Source: a virus. From it: 22,436 bases of DNA. Location: positions 1 through 22,436 of IMG/VR virus record IMGVR_UViG_3300035698_004251; one strand, given 5' to 3'. This document shows, one piece after another, positions 16,337 to 22,305 of the stretch (its first letter is position 1; the number at the start of each line of letters is the position of its first letter). The notes under the pieces are model-generated. The model was not told the origin of the DNA and made no database searches. It was given only the letters and a program-made list of their open reading frames with translations. The position numbers and the translations under genes were made by a program.

Positions 16337-17973
16337 TAGTTATTCTCCGCTTGTGAGAGGTTTTTCTCCGCAGAACTTGCGTCCTTTGCTACCTGAGCAC
16401 CCTCTACTATTTCCTGCTTCTGCATCATTGCAGCCTGTGCAGCCTTTCGTTCATCTCTAGTTTTCTTAACAGCTTCAGCTTCCTTTATAATATCCTGTGG
16501 GACACCAGTTGTATCAGCAGCAACTCTTGCATACTTATCCCAGTCTGGTATATCAACCACATCTGGATTAAATTGAACAGCTCCACCTAAGAACTGAAGA
16601 AAAGCCTGTAATGATTGATATTCACTTACTTGTTGAGCTTTAGCCAATGGTGACAAATACTTTAATGTGAAGGTACGCCCAGCAAGGGCTTCTGGTAACT
16701 CACCAATCTCTTTTCGCTCTATTAATATCTCGACAATATCTTCTATGATGTAATTGATGAAATCTGTTGTTAAGTTCCAGACAGCAGGCCCAAGCATGGG
16801 CGCACGATCAGCTATTCTTTGTTGAACTTCAACGGTAGTCATCCGTTTAGTGGAATCGATTATTGAACGGTAAAGGTCAACGAAGAACGCCCGTTTAATT
16901 TTAGTACGAGCGTCATTCACTGATTCGTTCACAGCAGATGATGCAGGAGGGGGCATCATGTATTCTGCCTTGTCTTTCGGGTCATCGGAGGTACGGTAGT
17001 TAATGGAACCTGGGTCAGAGAGGTATGGTAGAATGAATCCGTCATGCGGTAAATTAGTTACTGGGTCAGCTTCTTTTGCAGATCGTCTAAGTAATGATAG
17101 AACCAGTTGATTTAGTGACTTCGCATCATAGAAACAAAGATGTGCTGGTCCGTATGAGTATGGGCTATGTGGATCACGGATGTAATGACCAACGAAATAT
17201 GGGAATTTATCATATCCATCTTCACTTAGAATGGTCGCATTAGCAATGTCAATCCATATAGATTCATATGCCTTGTTGAGTTTATCCTTCTTCGATACAT
17301 CACGTTGCCATCTAGGACGCACCACATGCATACAATTGACAAGTGCAGCCTGCTTGTTTTCCTTGGCATCATCACGCACCTTCTGTGAGACTGTATTTGG
17401 AAACTCCTCTATTAATTGTAACGGTGATTTCCGGACCTTCCGATACATAGAGTTTACCCTGTTCTTCTTATCATACTCATAATAGCATTCTGTCAAAGGT
17501 AGTGTGTAATATCGAACAATATCACGCTCGTCTCTCTCACGATATACCACACAGTTTCCACCAGTGAGTGAATGGTACGCTTGATGGATTGCTGAATAAA
17601 AGTTTGATTGTGCAAGAACAGAGGCCACTCGTTTCCCTACTACTTCAAGATAATCCTTGACACCAGATAGTTCCATGAGTTCATTGTCTAATGTCATGGT
17701 GAACCATTTAGATGCTGGGTTAGTTAGATATGAATAGAATAGGTTTGAAAACTCGAATGATGCTTGTACCATCTCTGAGTCATATATATCGGCAGGTAAG
17801 TTACTTCGTGTGTTGGTTTCATCATACTTGTAATTGTAGAGGGCTGGCACAGCATAATGATTGATACGGTTCAGCCAATCGTCACGCTGAGTTGCATCTG
17901 ATTCTAATTGTTGTAGTTTCTTTCTATAGCTTTCCACTCTATCTTGATCACCATTAATGATGTTATCTGACAT
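16336..17973 (-). CDS. portal protein (T7 gp8-like head-tail connector)
   Basis: A 545-aa protein, the same size as T7 gp8 (536 aa). It has the family layout: N-terminal helices (DDWLNRINHYAVPALYNYKY), FSNLFYSYLTNPASKWFTMT near residue 75, the QSNFYSAIHQAYHSLTGGNC helix and VVYRERDE, the YSYGPAHLCFYDAKSLNQLV segment, and a C-terminal helical, Gln/Ala/Lys-rich barrel region. It forms the dodecameric ring at one capsid vertex through which TerL pumps DNA. The start overlaps the upstream stop (TAATG) and has a G-rich site (AGGGGG) before it. No damage is evident. Confidence 0.92.
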   Translation of the reverse strand: MSDNIINGDQDRVESYRKKLQQLESDATQRDDWLNRINHYAVPALYNYKYDETNTRSNLPADIYDSEMVQASFEFSNLFYSYLTNPASKWFTMTLDNELMELSGVKDYLEVVGKRVASVLAQSNFYSAIHQAYHSLTGGNCVVYRERDERDIVRYYTLPLTECYYEYDKKNRVNSMYRKVRKSPLQLIEEFPNTVSQKVRDDAKENKQAALVNCMHVVRPRWQRDVSKKDKLNKAYESIWIDIANATILSEDGYDKFPYFVGHYIRDPHSPYSYGPAHLCFYDAKSLNQLVLSLLRRSAKEADPVTNLPHDGFILPYLSDPGSINYRTSDDPKDKAEYMMPPPASSAVNESVNDARTKIKRAFFVDLYRSIIDSTKRMTTVEVQQRIADRAPMLGPAVWNLTTDFINYIIEDIVEILIERKEIGELPEALAGRTFTLKYLSPLAKAQQVSEYQSLQAFLQFLGGAVQFNPDVVDIPDWDKYARVAADTTGVPQDIIKEAEAVKKTRDERKAAQAAMMQKQEIVEGAQVAKDASSAEKNLSQAENN

Positions 17974-18320
17974 TAATTTCCCCCTAGCGTACTATTGTTG
18001 TTCTTATTGTCTGTACCAAGTAAACCTAATCCTGATGTGAATATTGTGCGGGTCTGTTGTGAGAGTTTCTTACGGGTCTTATCTTTGGCTTCTTGTTCTG
18101 CTACTACTTCTGCTTCCTTTGATTTCTTCTCTATTGCTGCTGCATTACGTTGGAAACCAGAGGTATCTGGTCCCTTATCATCTTTCCCTCTATTTGATAA
18201 TGCTACTGCACCTGCTCCATATGCTGCTGCTGCACCTACTGCTCCTATCGTTCCTGCTGCAGCTGCCGTAGCTCCTAATGTTGTTGCGAATGCTGCTATT
18301 GCTGAAGATATTACTGGCAT
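17973..18320 (-). CDS. small Ala/Gly-rich hydrophobic virion-associated protein
   Basis: A 115-aa protein. Residues 5-42 are almost entirely Ala, Gly, Val, Thr and Ile and could form a membrane hairpin. Residues 45-90 are charged helix, and the tail reads RTIFTSGLGLLGTDNKNNN. A helical middle plus a short SxLGLLG-type ending is a pattern I recall from small proteins encoded just before the portal in podoviruses; their function is not settled. It may be a minor ejected or head protein. AAGGAG precedes the ATG; the stop overlaps the portal start. Confidence 0.75.
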   Translation of the reverse strand: MPVISSAIAAFATTLGATAAAAGTIGAVGAAAAYGAGAVALSNRGKDDKGPDTSGFQRNAAAIEKKSKEAEVVAEQEAKDKTRKKLSQQTRTIFTSGLGLLGTDNKNNNSTLGGN

Positions 18321-18755
18321 CTAAAACTCCTTTATGTATTGCTTCTCAAATAACTCATACCCACATCTATTGAAGAACCGTTCTAACTTAGAGTCATTTA
18401 GGTTTCCCATGTTACAGACTACCATGTGTTTGATGTTATTCTCTTTGCACCATGCTTCACAATGTTTCAGTAGCCTTACCCCACATGTACGATAGTTCTC
18501 GTTGACATACCAGATAATCTCACGGTATAACTTGTCGGTAGTACCTATACCATTCTCAACAAGACCGCCTATAACACCAACCACCTTACCATCATGCTCT
18601 GCTACGAAACTACTGGATTCAGCAGCGACAACCATCTGTCTTACCTGATCATCATTAATACTAAATCCGTATTTACCTATTGACTCATCAAAGAACTCAC
18701 GAACTAAAGAACTTATAAAATCGTAATCATTAATATGTATTTTCCGTATATTCAT
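18321..18755 (-). CDS. GNAT-family N-acetyltransferase
   Basis: A 144-aa protein, the normal size of a GNAT domain. Visible elements are the N-terminal strand MNIRKIHINDYDFI, the central strands FVAEHDGKVVGVIGGLV (50-66), strand REIIWYVNENYR with the acetyl-CoA loop YRTCGVRLL (88-96), then a helix and VVCNMGNLNDSKLERFFNRC with GYELFEKQYIKEF at the end. The R-x-x-G-x-R form of motif A is slightly off consensus. The substrate is unknown; similar genes near phage terminase genes are common and may modify a host protein or small molecule. A near-perfect promoter ends directly at its ATG, so from that promoter its start codon would not be transcribed. It must rely on read-through from terL, with a modest TAGGA site. 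Confidence 0.82.
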   Translation of the reverse strand: MNIRKIHINDYDFISSLVREFFDESIGKYGFSINDDQVRQMVVAAESSSFVAEHDGKVVGVIGGLVENGIGTTDKLYREIIWYVNENYRTCGVRLLKHCEAWCKENNIKHMVVCNMGNLNDSKLERFFNRCGYELFEKQYIKEF

Positions 18756-18784
18756 ATTATACTATCCTAATAAACTGTTGTCAA
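18756..18784 (-). promoter_or_regulatory. consensus sigma70 promoter between terL and the GNAT gene
   Basis: Minus strand: TTGACA (18784-18779), 17 bases, TATAAT (18761-18756). Both boxes are perfect and the spacing is optimal. The -35 starts eight bases after the terL stop and the -10 touches the ATG of the GNAT gene. Transcription should begin near 18749, two codons into that ORF, so the promoter mainly serves the small hydrophobic protein, portal and later virion genes. Confidence 0.8.
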
Positions 18785-18791
18785 GCACTTT

Positions 18792-20306
18792 TTAAAATAC
18801 CCTGGAACCTATAGAGCTACGTGGCAGATCATTACGTTTCTGTACGTTCTTCTGGCTATCCTTGCTGATGGGTGGCTTGGCGAATTGAGCGAATTGAGCA
18901 ATGCCATCTAACACATCATCATAACGTGACTTAGCACCATACTTTGTAAACATTAGTAGCTCAGTCTTGACTTCTTCTAACCATGATGCCTTCTCTGGTA
19001 ATATGAGTTTTCCTAAATGAACTCTTTGGGATAATGCATATATTATCTTGTCTTCCTTACTGATCTTATTGGAAGGCGTTATCCAGACAGGCGTGAATAT
19101 ACAGCGTTCCTCAGTCATGGCTTTATTAATGGTTGAACGGAGGAGCCCGCCATGTTGACCTGCGGTTTCCACTCCAACCTTATATGGCTTATAGGCTCGG
19201 ACCGCCTCAAACAACTTATTAAGCTGTTCTGTTGGTTCCCATTTCCCATAGTATACATCTAATAGATACCAGTAGTCATCTTCATCTACACCTATTATTG
19301 GGATAGCACATAGGTCCGACTTCTTCTTGTTAGTGCCAGTTGGATCATAAGCTGCGTATATATTACACCTTGCGATAATATTACGTTTCTCTTGTTCAAC
19401 ATACCATCTAAGATCATCCTCTTTGAAGACCTGGGTTTCAGGGGACACGGCAACACACATCCTATTTCTCATCCATACGGCTATGTCACCAGTCACACCA
19501 TACTTACGTTTTTCCTCTAAGATATAGTCTACAGGAAACATCTCAGGCCATGCTGATACATTGTTTTCATCTAAGATGGGAACCCGTATGAAGTTGAAGC
19601 CAAATGCCTCTGGGTTAGCAGCAATCTGTTCTATGATACATTTCTCCCCTAAATTATTGGCAATCATGAAGAAGCGTGTGTTCTTACCGAGGAAACCAAC
19701 CTCTGCCCTAAACCATAGCCAGTCTGCCGTCATGGTGGTCTGGGACTTAGCATCATCTTCATCTTGTAAGTCATCTAATAGAATAACATTAGGACGTTTC
19801 TCTTTGTAGGCTAGACCACGTATGGCTTTACCTTTACCGTAGGCTTCGATGCGAACTATCCTCTTATTGCCATTATCATCATAAATTTGTATACAGAAGG
19901 CATCTGCTGATTCCTCTATCACCTTGATGAGCCTTATCCTAAACAGGTCGTTCTCCATGAAGTCGGACTCAACCTCTTTTAGTTTCTTGCGGGCTGTCTC
20001 GGTATTACTACATACTATGACTATGTATTCCCTGTTGATGTTCGGGTAGAACAGACAGTAGAGTGGGTAGCTACGCATGATGTACTGTGTTTTTCCGCTT
20101 TCTCTAAAGCCTTCTATGGCATAGTTTTCCGTATCAAACAGTAGCATCTTTGACCATTCATAGTGGTACTTGGCTGAGGGTTTCTCATTGACACCTATCA
20201 TAAGGAAGTTCTTACGGAAGTCAACTAGGCTCTTGCGACCTTCACTGAACTTCTTTAGTAGTGCAGCTTTCTGTTCTTCTGTTATCTCAAAGTCTTTCTT
20301 AGCCAT
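18792..20306 (-). CDS. terL: terminase large subunit
   Basis: A 504-aa DNA-packaging motor. The ATPase half has Walker A GFRESGKT (66-73) and Walker B VILLDDLQDE (174-183), followed by a coupling-type MIANN (214-218). The nuclease half has AAYDPTG with Asp321, VGVETAGQHGG with Glu380, and RYDDVLDG with Asp463, Asp464 and Asp467, the expected metal-binding acids of an RNase H-like terminase nuclease. It cuts and pumps concatemeric DNA through the portal. The ATG overlaps the stop of a 51-aa gene (TAATG) with AAAGGA upstream. All motifs are intact; somewhat smaller than T7 gp19 (586 aa). Confidence 0.93.
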   Translation of the reverse strand: MAKKDFEITEEQKAALLKKFSEGRKSLVDFRKNFLMIGVNEKPSAKYHYEWSKMLLFDTENYAIEGFRESGKTQYIMRSYPLYCLFYPNINREYIVIVCSNTETARKKLKEVESDFMENDLFRIRLIKVIEESADAFCIQIYDDNGNKRIVRIEAYGKGKAIRGLAYKEKRPNVILLDDLQDEDDAKSQTTMTADWLWFRAEVGFLGKNTRFFMIANNLGEKCIIEQIAANPEAFGFNFIRVPILDENNVSAWPEMFPVDYILEEKRKYGVTGDIAVWMRNRMCVAVSPETQVFKEDDLRWYVEQEKRNIIARCNIYAAYDPTGTNKKKSDLCAIPIIGVDEDDYWYLLDVYYGKWEPTEQLNKLFEAVRAYKPYKVGVETAGQHGGLLRSTINKAMTEERCIFTPVWITPSNKISKEDKIIYALSQRVHLGKLILPEKASWLEEVKTELLMFTKYGAKSRYDDVLDGIAQFAQFAKPPISKDSQKNVQKRNDLPRSSIGSRVF

Positions 20307-20461
20307 TAGTTATCCTTTAGTATACATCTAATAGTTCCATTGTCTTTATACCATATCTGTGTTGCGTAATCGTCAAGTTCCAGTAATGTACATGAATAGG
20401 ATCGTCCATTGACGTTTACCGTTGGTCCGAATATTCCATGTGTCAGCTTAATGACAGTCAT
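20306..20461 (-). CDS. 51-aa protein coupled to terL
   Basis: A short frame, easily missed by length filters: MTVIKLTHGIFGPTVNVNGR at the start and RCILKDN at the end, stop TAA. Evidence that it is real is a strong AAAGGAG six bases before the ATG, a TAATG overlap with terL, and an otherwise empty 150-base gap that it fills. The protein looks like a small beta fold (short strands, GPTVNVNG turn, SYSCTLLELDDYATQIWYKD), soluble, with no metal-binding motif. No family recognised. Position suggests a packaging accessory or simply a leader that loads ribosomes onto terL. Confidence 0.7.
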   Translation of the reverse strand: MTVIKLTHGIFGPTVNVNGRSYSCTLLELDDYATQIWYKDNGTIRCILKDN

Positions 20462-20479
20462 TGTGCTCCTTTTGATTAT

Positions 20480-20614
20480 GGACGAGGTAACGATTTGACA
20501 AGAAAGCCGTTGTTCCTAGGCAGGGAAGCTCATCTCCCGCTTTGTACTTGTATAGTCACGTTACATGATTACGACTAATCTCGTAAATGTGTCTACCTAT
20601 TCCACCACTCGTCC
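20480..20614 (-). ncRNA. tRNA-like structured RNA with interrupted T arm
   Basis: On the minus strand this 135-nt segment begins one base after the stop of the 92-aa gene and ends 18 bases before the ATG of the 51-aa gene. GGACGAG (20614-20608) pairs perfectly with CTCGTCC (20486-20480) as a 7-bp acceptor-like stem, followed by A. Next come TG and GTGGAATAGGTAGACAC (20605-20589), which reads like a bacterial tRNA-Leu D arm. A third arm TTACGA/TCGTAA (20586-20581 with 20574-20569) has a 6-nt loop GATTAG, not a normal anticodon loop. After TCAT, GTAACG (20564-20559) pairs with CGTTAC (20492-20487), stacked directly on the acceptor stem like a T stem. Its loop holds TCAAAT plus about 59 extra nt with further pairing (AAAGC/GCTTT, ACAAG/CTTGT or TGAC/GTCA, GGGA/TCCC). 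No CCA is encoded. Likely not a decoding tRNA; function unknown. Confidence 0.65.
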
Positions 20615-20615
20615 G

Positions 20616-20894
20616 TTATTGTTTACTTACTGAATGTTCCCGTTTTAAACGCTTAACCAATTCAACAGCTTCCTTATAACCATATGCTATCATCAAACCA
20701 TTATTCTTTCCATAACATTTTTTGCTTGGACAATACGCAAAAGATTGGTCTACATCTTTCTTATATATCTTATAACACTCTTTACAATAAGTATATATAT
20801 CACTACGATCCTTAGCTAGCTCATCACTTAGCAATGGCACGTTCCATTCCTCTATAACACGCAACATTCTTATTATCTTATTCAGTAAATTCAT
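20616..20894 (-). CDS. small zinc-ribbon protein
   Basis: A 92-aa protein with CKEC (C37, C40) and CPSKKC (C55, C60), a four-cysteine arrangement that probably binds one zinc ion. The N-terminal 30 residues and the C-terminal 25 (GYKEAVELVKRLKREHSVSK) are helical and the ends are basic, so nucleic-acid binding is plausible. I do not recognise a named family. The ribosome binding site is weak (GAAGA). It is the gene immediately before the tRNA-like RNA, whose 5' end is one base after its stop, so the RNA must be cut from or embedded in the same transcript. Confidence 0.75.
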   Translation of the reverse strand: MNLLNKIIRMLRVIEEWNVPLLSDELAKDRSDIYTYCKECYKIYKKDVDQSFAYCPSKKCYGKNNGLMIAYGYKEAVELVKRLKREHSVSKQ

Positions 20895-20926
20895 AATTGA
20901 TTATTCTTCAAAATTTTTATGAGAAA

Positions 20927-20954
20927 AATATATATTATTAATCTAGAACGTAAA
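20927..20954 (-). promoter_or_regulatory. weak candidate sigma70 promoter
   Basis: Minus strand TTTACG (20954-20949), 16 bases, TATATT (20932-20927), in an AT-rich gap ahead of the 92-aa gene and the RNA. Matches are four and five of six. It would start transcription near 20920, 26 bases before the ATG. Chance occurrence in AT-rich DNA is quite possible. Confidence 0.25.
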
Positions 20955-20990
20955 AGTTAGGTGGATAATGTGAGTGTGATATAAACAAAT

Positions 20991-21012
20991 AACCCACGGG
21001 GTAATGGGGGTT
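20991..21012 (-). terminator. possible hairpin terminator after the 122-aa gene
   Basis: Minus strand AACCC (21012-21008) can pair with GGGTT (20995-20991), with an alternative inner ACCC-CGT-GGGT hairpin, followed by TATTTGTTTAT. It is a GC-rich patch in AT-rich surroundings, 29 bases after the 122-aa gene stop. The stem is short and the T tract broken, so at best a partial terminator. Confidence 0.3.
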
Positions 21013-21040
21013 TCGACCATCCGCCTACGAATAACCATAC

Positions 21041-21409
21041 TTAATCTATGTCGCTGTCTGGTGTTACGTCAATGGCCTCGTGTGTGGTCTCGGTCACCTG
21101 ATCGATAGGCGCATCCGATTGCTTCATTAACGCAAAGAACATGGCCTTAGTCTTGTTGTCCTCGGTGTTAGCCCTGAGCTTGGCTATATCCTTTTGCGTA
21201 TCCAGTACTATATGCTTGAGATAGAACGGTGCTAGTGTGTTGAGTTTTTCCTTCATACCGTCGTACTGCTTAGTGCCTGGTGTGCCTTCGTTTATCTTAT
21301 GCGCTAAATCAAGTATATTGGCATTAAGATTTGATCTAAGGTTAACCATATACTGCGGTGGTTTACCCTTTGCACACCGTAATTGTACCTTTTTATCTTT
21401 AGCGTTCAT
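21041..21409 (-). CDS. hypothetical protein, possible small terminase subunit
   Basis: A 122-aa protein: basic N-terminus (MNAKDKKVQLRCAKGK), two or three helices (ANILDLAHKINEG; KLNTLAPFYLKHIVLDTQKDIAKLR), and an acidic disordered tail (EAIDVTPDSDID). Size, helical core, acidic tail and position at the head of the packaging and structural operon would suit a small terminase, whose sequence is rarely conserved, but no diagnostic motif is visible. It has a GAGGG ribosome binding site and a near-consensus promoter about 50 bases upstream. Transcription regulation or another early role is an alternative. Confidence 0.7.
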   Translation of the reverse strand: MNAKDKKVQLRCAKGKPPQYMVNLRSNLNANILDLAHKINEGTPGTKQYDGMKEKLNTLAPFYLKHIVLDTQKDIAKLRANTEDNKTKAMFFALMKQSDAPIDQVTETTHEAIDVTPDSDID

Positions 21410-21465
21410 AAACTATTGCCCTCATTATGATTTAATAGGATGATAATATTGCATTATCTACATAT

Positions 21466-21494
21466 ATTATACTAATTGCCCACACGCTAGTCAA
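21466..21494 (-). promoter_or_regulatory. near-consensus sigma70 promoter of the leftward operon
   Basis: Minus strand TTGACT (21494-21489), 17 bases, TATAAT (21471-21466). Start of transcription near 21459, about 50 bases before the ATG of the 122-aa gene. Flanks resemble the promoter at 18756-18784: both have GCTTGAC upstream and TAGTATAATAT downstream, suggesting one shared promoter type read by host RNA polymerase. Confidence 0.75.
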
Positions 21495-21545
21495 GCCCTA
21501 ATCGCTTACAACGCAAATATGGAGCATAAATGAATGGTCAAACTA

Positions 21546-21562
21546 CCGGGAATGCCGGGAAT
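21546..21562 (+). repeat. CCGGGAAT direct repeat pair
   Basis: CCGGGAAT occurs at 21546-21553 and 21555-21562, a 9-base period, GC-rich against its surroundings. It lies inside a 14-codon rightward ORF (21530-21574) that has GGAG five bases upstream. Could be a protein-binding site or coding repeat. Confidence 0.4.
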
Positions 21563-21611
21563 ACTATGCAATAGCCAATGATCATATAGTTAATACATGC
21601 TATTTCATTCA

Positions 21612-21632
21612 ATGTGACGTTGATGTGACGTT
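21612..21632 (+). repeat. ATGTGACGTT direct repeats with distant inverted copy
   Basis: ATGTGACGTT at 21612-21621 and 21623-21632 (11-base period, about one helical turn). A reverse-complement copy ACGTCACATT is at 21994-22003. Candidate operators beside the leftward promoter at 21642-21668, with a partner site across the control region. Confidence 0.5.
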
Positions 21633-21641
21633 CAACACACT

Positions 21642-21668
21642 ATTATATAGTATACATAGTCTTGTCAA
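21642..21668 (-). promoter_or_regulatory. second leftward sigma70-like promoter
   Basis: Minus strand TTGACA (21668-21663) and TATAAT (21647-21642) are both perfect hexamers but only 15 bases apart, shorter than optimal. It would give a leader of about 225 nt before the 122-aa gene. Close to the ATGTGACGTT repeats, so it may be regulated. Confidence 0.45.
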
Positions 21669-21749
21669 ATGACCATAATTCAGGGTGTTTTGACCCCTGT
21701 TTTGGGCTTTGTCATACCTTGTCATCCTTTGTCAGTTGTCACTTTGTCA
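21662..21749 (+). repeat. TTGTCA repeat series
   Basis: TTGTCA starts at 21662, 21709, 21719, 21729, 21736 and 21744. Three copies are exactly 10 bases apart, then 7 and 8. An inverted TGACAA is at 21781-21786. The array is immediately beside the leftward promoter at 21642-21668, whose -35 overlaps the first copy. Likely binding sites for a repressor or origin-binding protein. Confidence 0.6.
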
Positions 21750-21793
21750 CCCCCCTTAAGTATACCCAATAAGAGGCACGTGACAAAACGCCC

Positions 21794-21817
21794 TTTGGCG
21801 GTGTTTTTGGCGGTGTT
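21794..21817 (+). repeat. 12-bp perfect tandem repeat with hairpin
   Basis: TTTGGCGGTGTT is repeated without spacing (21794-21805, 21806-21817). Just before it CGCC-CTTT-GGCG (21789-21800) can form a short hairpin followed by GTGTTTTT, which could act as a weak rightward terminator. No gene covers it convincingly. Confidence 0.5.
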
Positions 21818-21874
21818 CTCTCCGTTCTTTCTTTTTGCTTTAAAAGGCTTTTCTTGTTGTCTCTGGTGTTTGTT

Positions 21875-21928
21875 CCATTAGTAGAACAAGACTTCCATTA
21901 TCGGTAGATTGACCTTTCCCATTAATGG
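21875..21928 (+). repeat. CCATTA series and CCATTAATGG palindrome
   Basis: CCATTA at 21875-21880, 21895-21900 and 21919-21924; the first two are part of TTCCATTA exactly 20 bases apart. The third is half of a perfect 10-bp palindrome CCATTAATGG (21919-21928). TGTTC/GAACA (21871-21888) forms another inverted repeat. Operator-like. Confidence 0.45.
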
Positions 21929-21941
21929 TATCAATAAAGCC

Positions 21942-21970
21942 TTGTTATACAATGGTTTAAGGTGTAACAT
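21942..21970 (+). promoter_or_regulatory. weak rightward promoter candidate
   Basis: TTGTTA (21942-21947), 17 bases, TAACAT (21965-21970); each box matches four of six. No better rightward promoter was found in the control region, so the rightward genes may use this, another sigma factor or a phage polymerase. Confidence 0.2.
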
Positions 21971-22186
21971 TATTGTATAGGCAAGTGTTTTTTACGTCAC
22001 ATTATAATTACAGTCTATATGTTGTGTGGTTTGTGCTTAATATCACTATATGTTGTGGTTTATTATTGGCATGGGAGTTGCTATATAAGATATATGAATA
22101 CAAACATATTAATACTCATTTACGGATTAATCGAGAACATTACTGGAGAAAGGTGTATCAAGCTAATTAGTTATAAGGTAGGGCAA

Positions 22187-22246
22187 ATGGTTAAGATTAA
22201 GATATTGGGGTTAATGGTCGATAATGAGTGTAACAAGAGGGGTTAA
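22187..22246 (+). CDS. possible 19-aa leader ORF
   Basis: MVKIKILGLMVDNECNKRG with AAGG and AGGG 4-9 bases upstream of the ATG. It is the end of a longer frame (from 22094, 50 aa) that lacks a good ribosome binding site. Two bases after its stop comes a five-codon ORF (22249-22266) preceded by GAGGGG. Either tiny leader peptides or chance. Confidence 0.25.
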   Translation: MVKIKILGLMVDNECNKRG

Positions 22247-22305
22247 TTATGATTAATGACTCATAAAGTTTTTGGTTGTAAATCATTTATGCTTAAGGAG
22301 ATATA

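Larger units (their letters stand above)
21410..22305. other. repeat-rich intergenic control region
   Basis: Nearly 900 bases between the leftward virion operon and the first well-initiated rightward ORF. No convincing protein of normal size is present. It holds leftward promoters (21466-21494, 21642-21668), several direct and inverted repeats, a CGCC-CTTT-GGCG hairpin followed by G-T-rich DNA, and scattered tiny ORFs. This layout suits a divergent switch or replication origin; which one cannot be read directly. Confidence 0.55.

Noticed and set aside
17995-18324. plus-strand 109- and 75-codon ORFs opposite the Ala/Gly-rich protein gene
   Set aside because: Low-complexity Leu/Ala strings are the mirror of the GC-biased Ala codons of the minus-strand gene, which has a good ribosome binding site and coupled neighbours.
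20480-20614. ordinary tRNA-Leu gene
   Set aside because: D arm and acceptor fit, but there is no usable anticodon loop, no long variable arm, an interrupted T arm and no CCA.
20480-20614. attachment site derived from a host tRNA gene
   Set aside because: Typical attP copies carry the 3' part of a tRNA; here the similarity is in the 5' part and both halves of the outer stem are present. No integrase is visible in the window.
21669-21881. 70-codon plus-strand ORF through the repeat region
   Set aside because: No ribosome binding site, Pro/Phe/Leu-rich composition dictated by the repeats, and it covers apparent regulatory DNA.
21973-22246. plus-strand ORFs of 65 and 75 codons before the rightward gene
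   Set aside because: No good ribosome binding site at their starts and they overlap each other; only the last 19 codons (22187-22246) have an acceptable site, so only that was listed, at low confidence.
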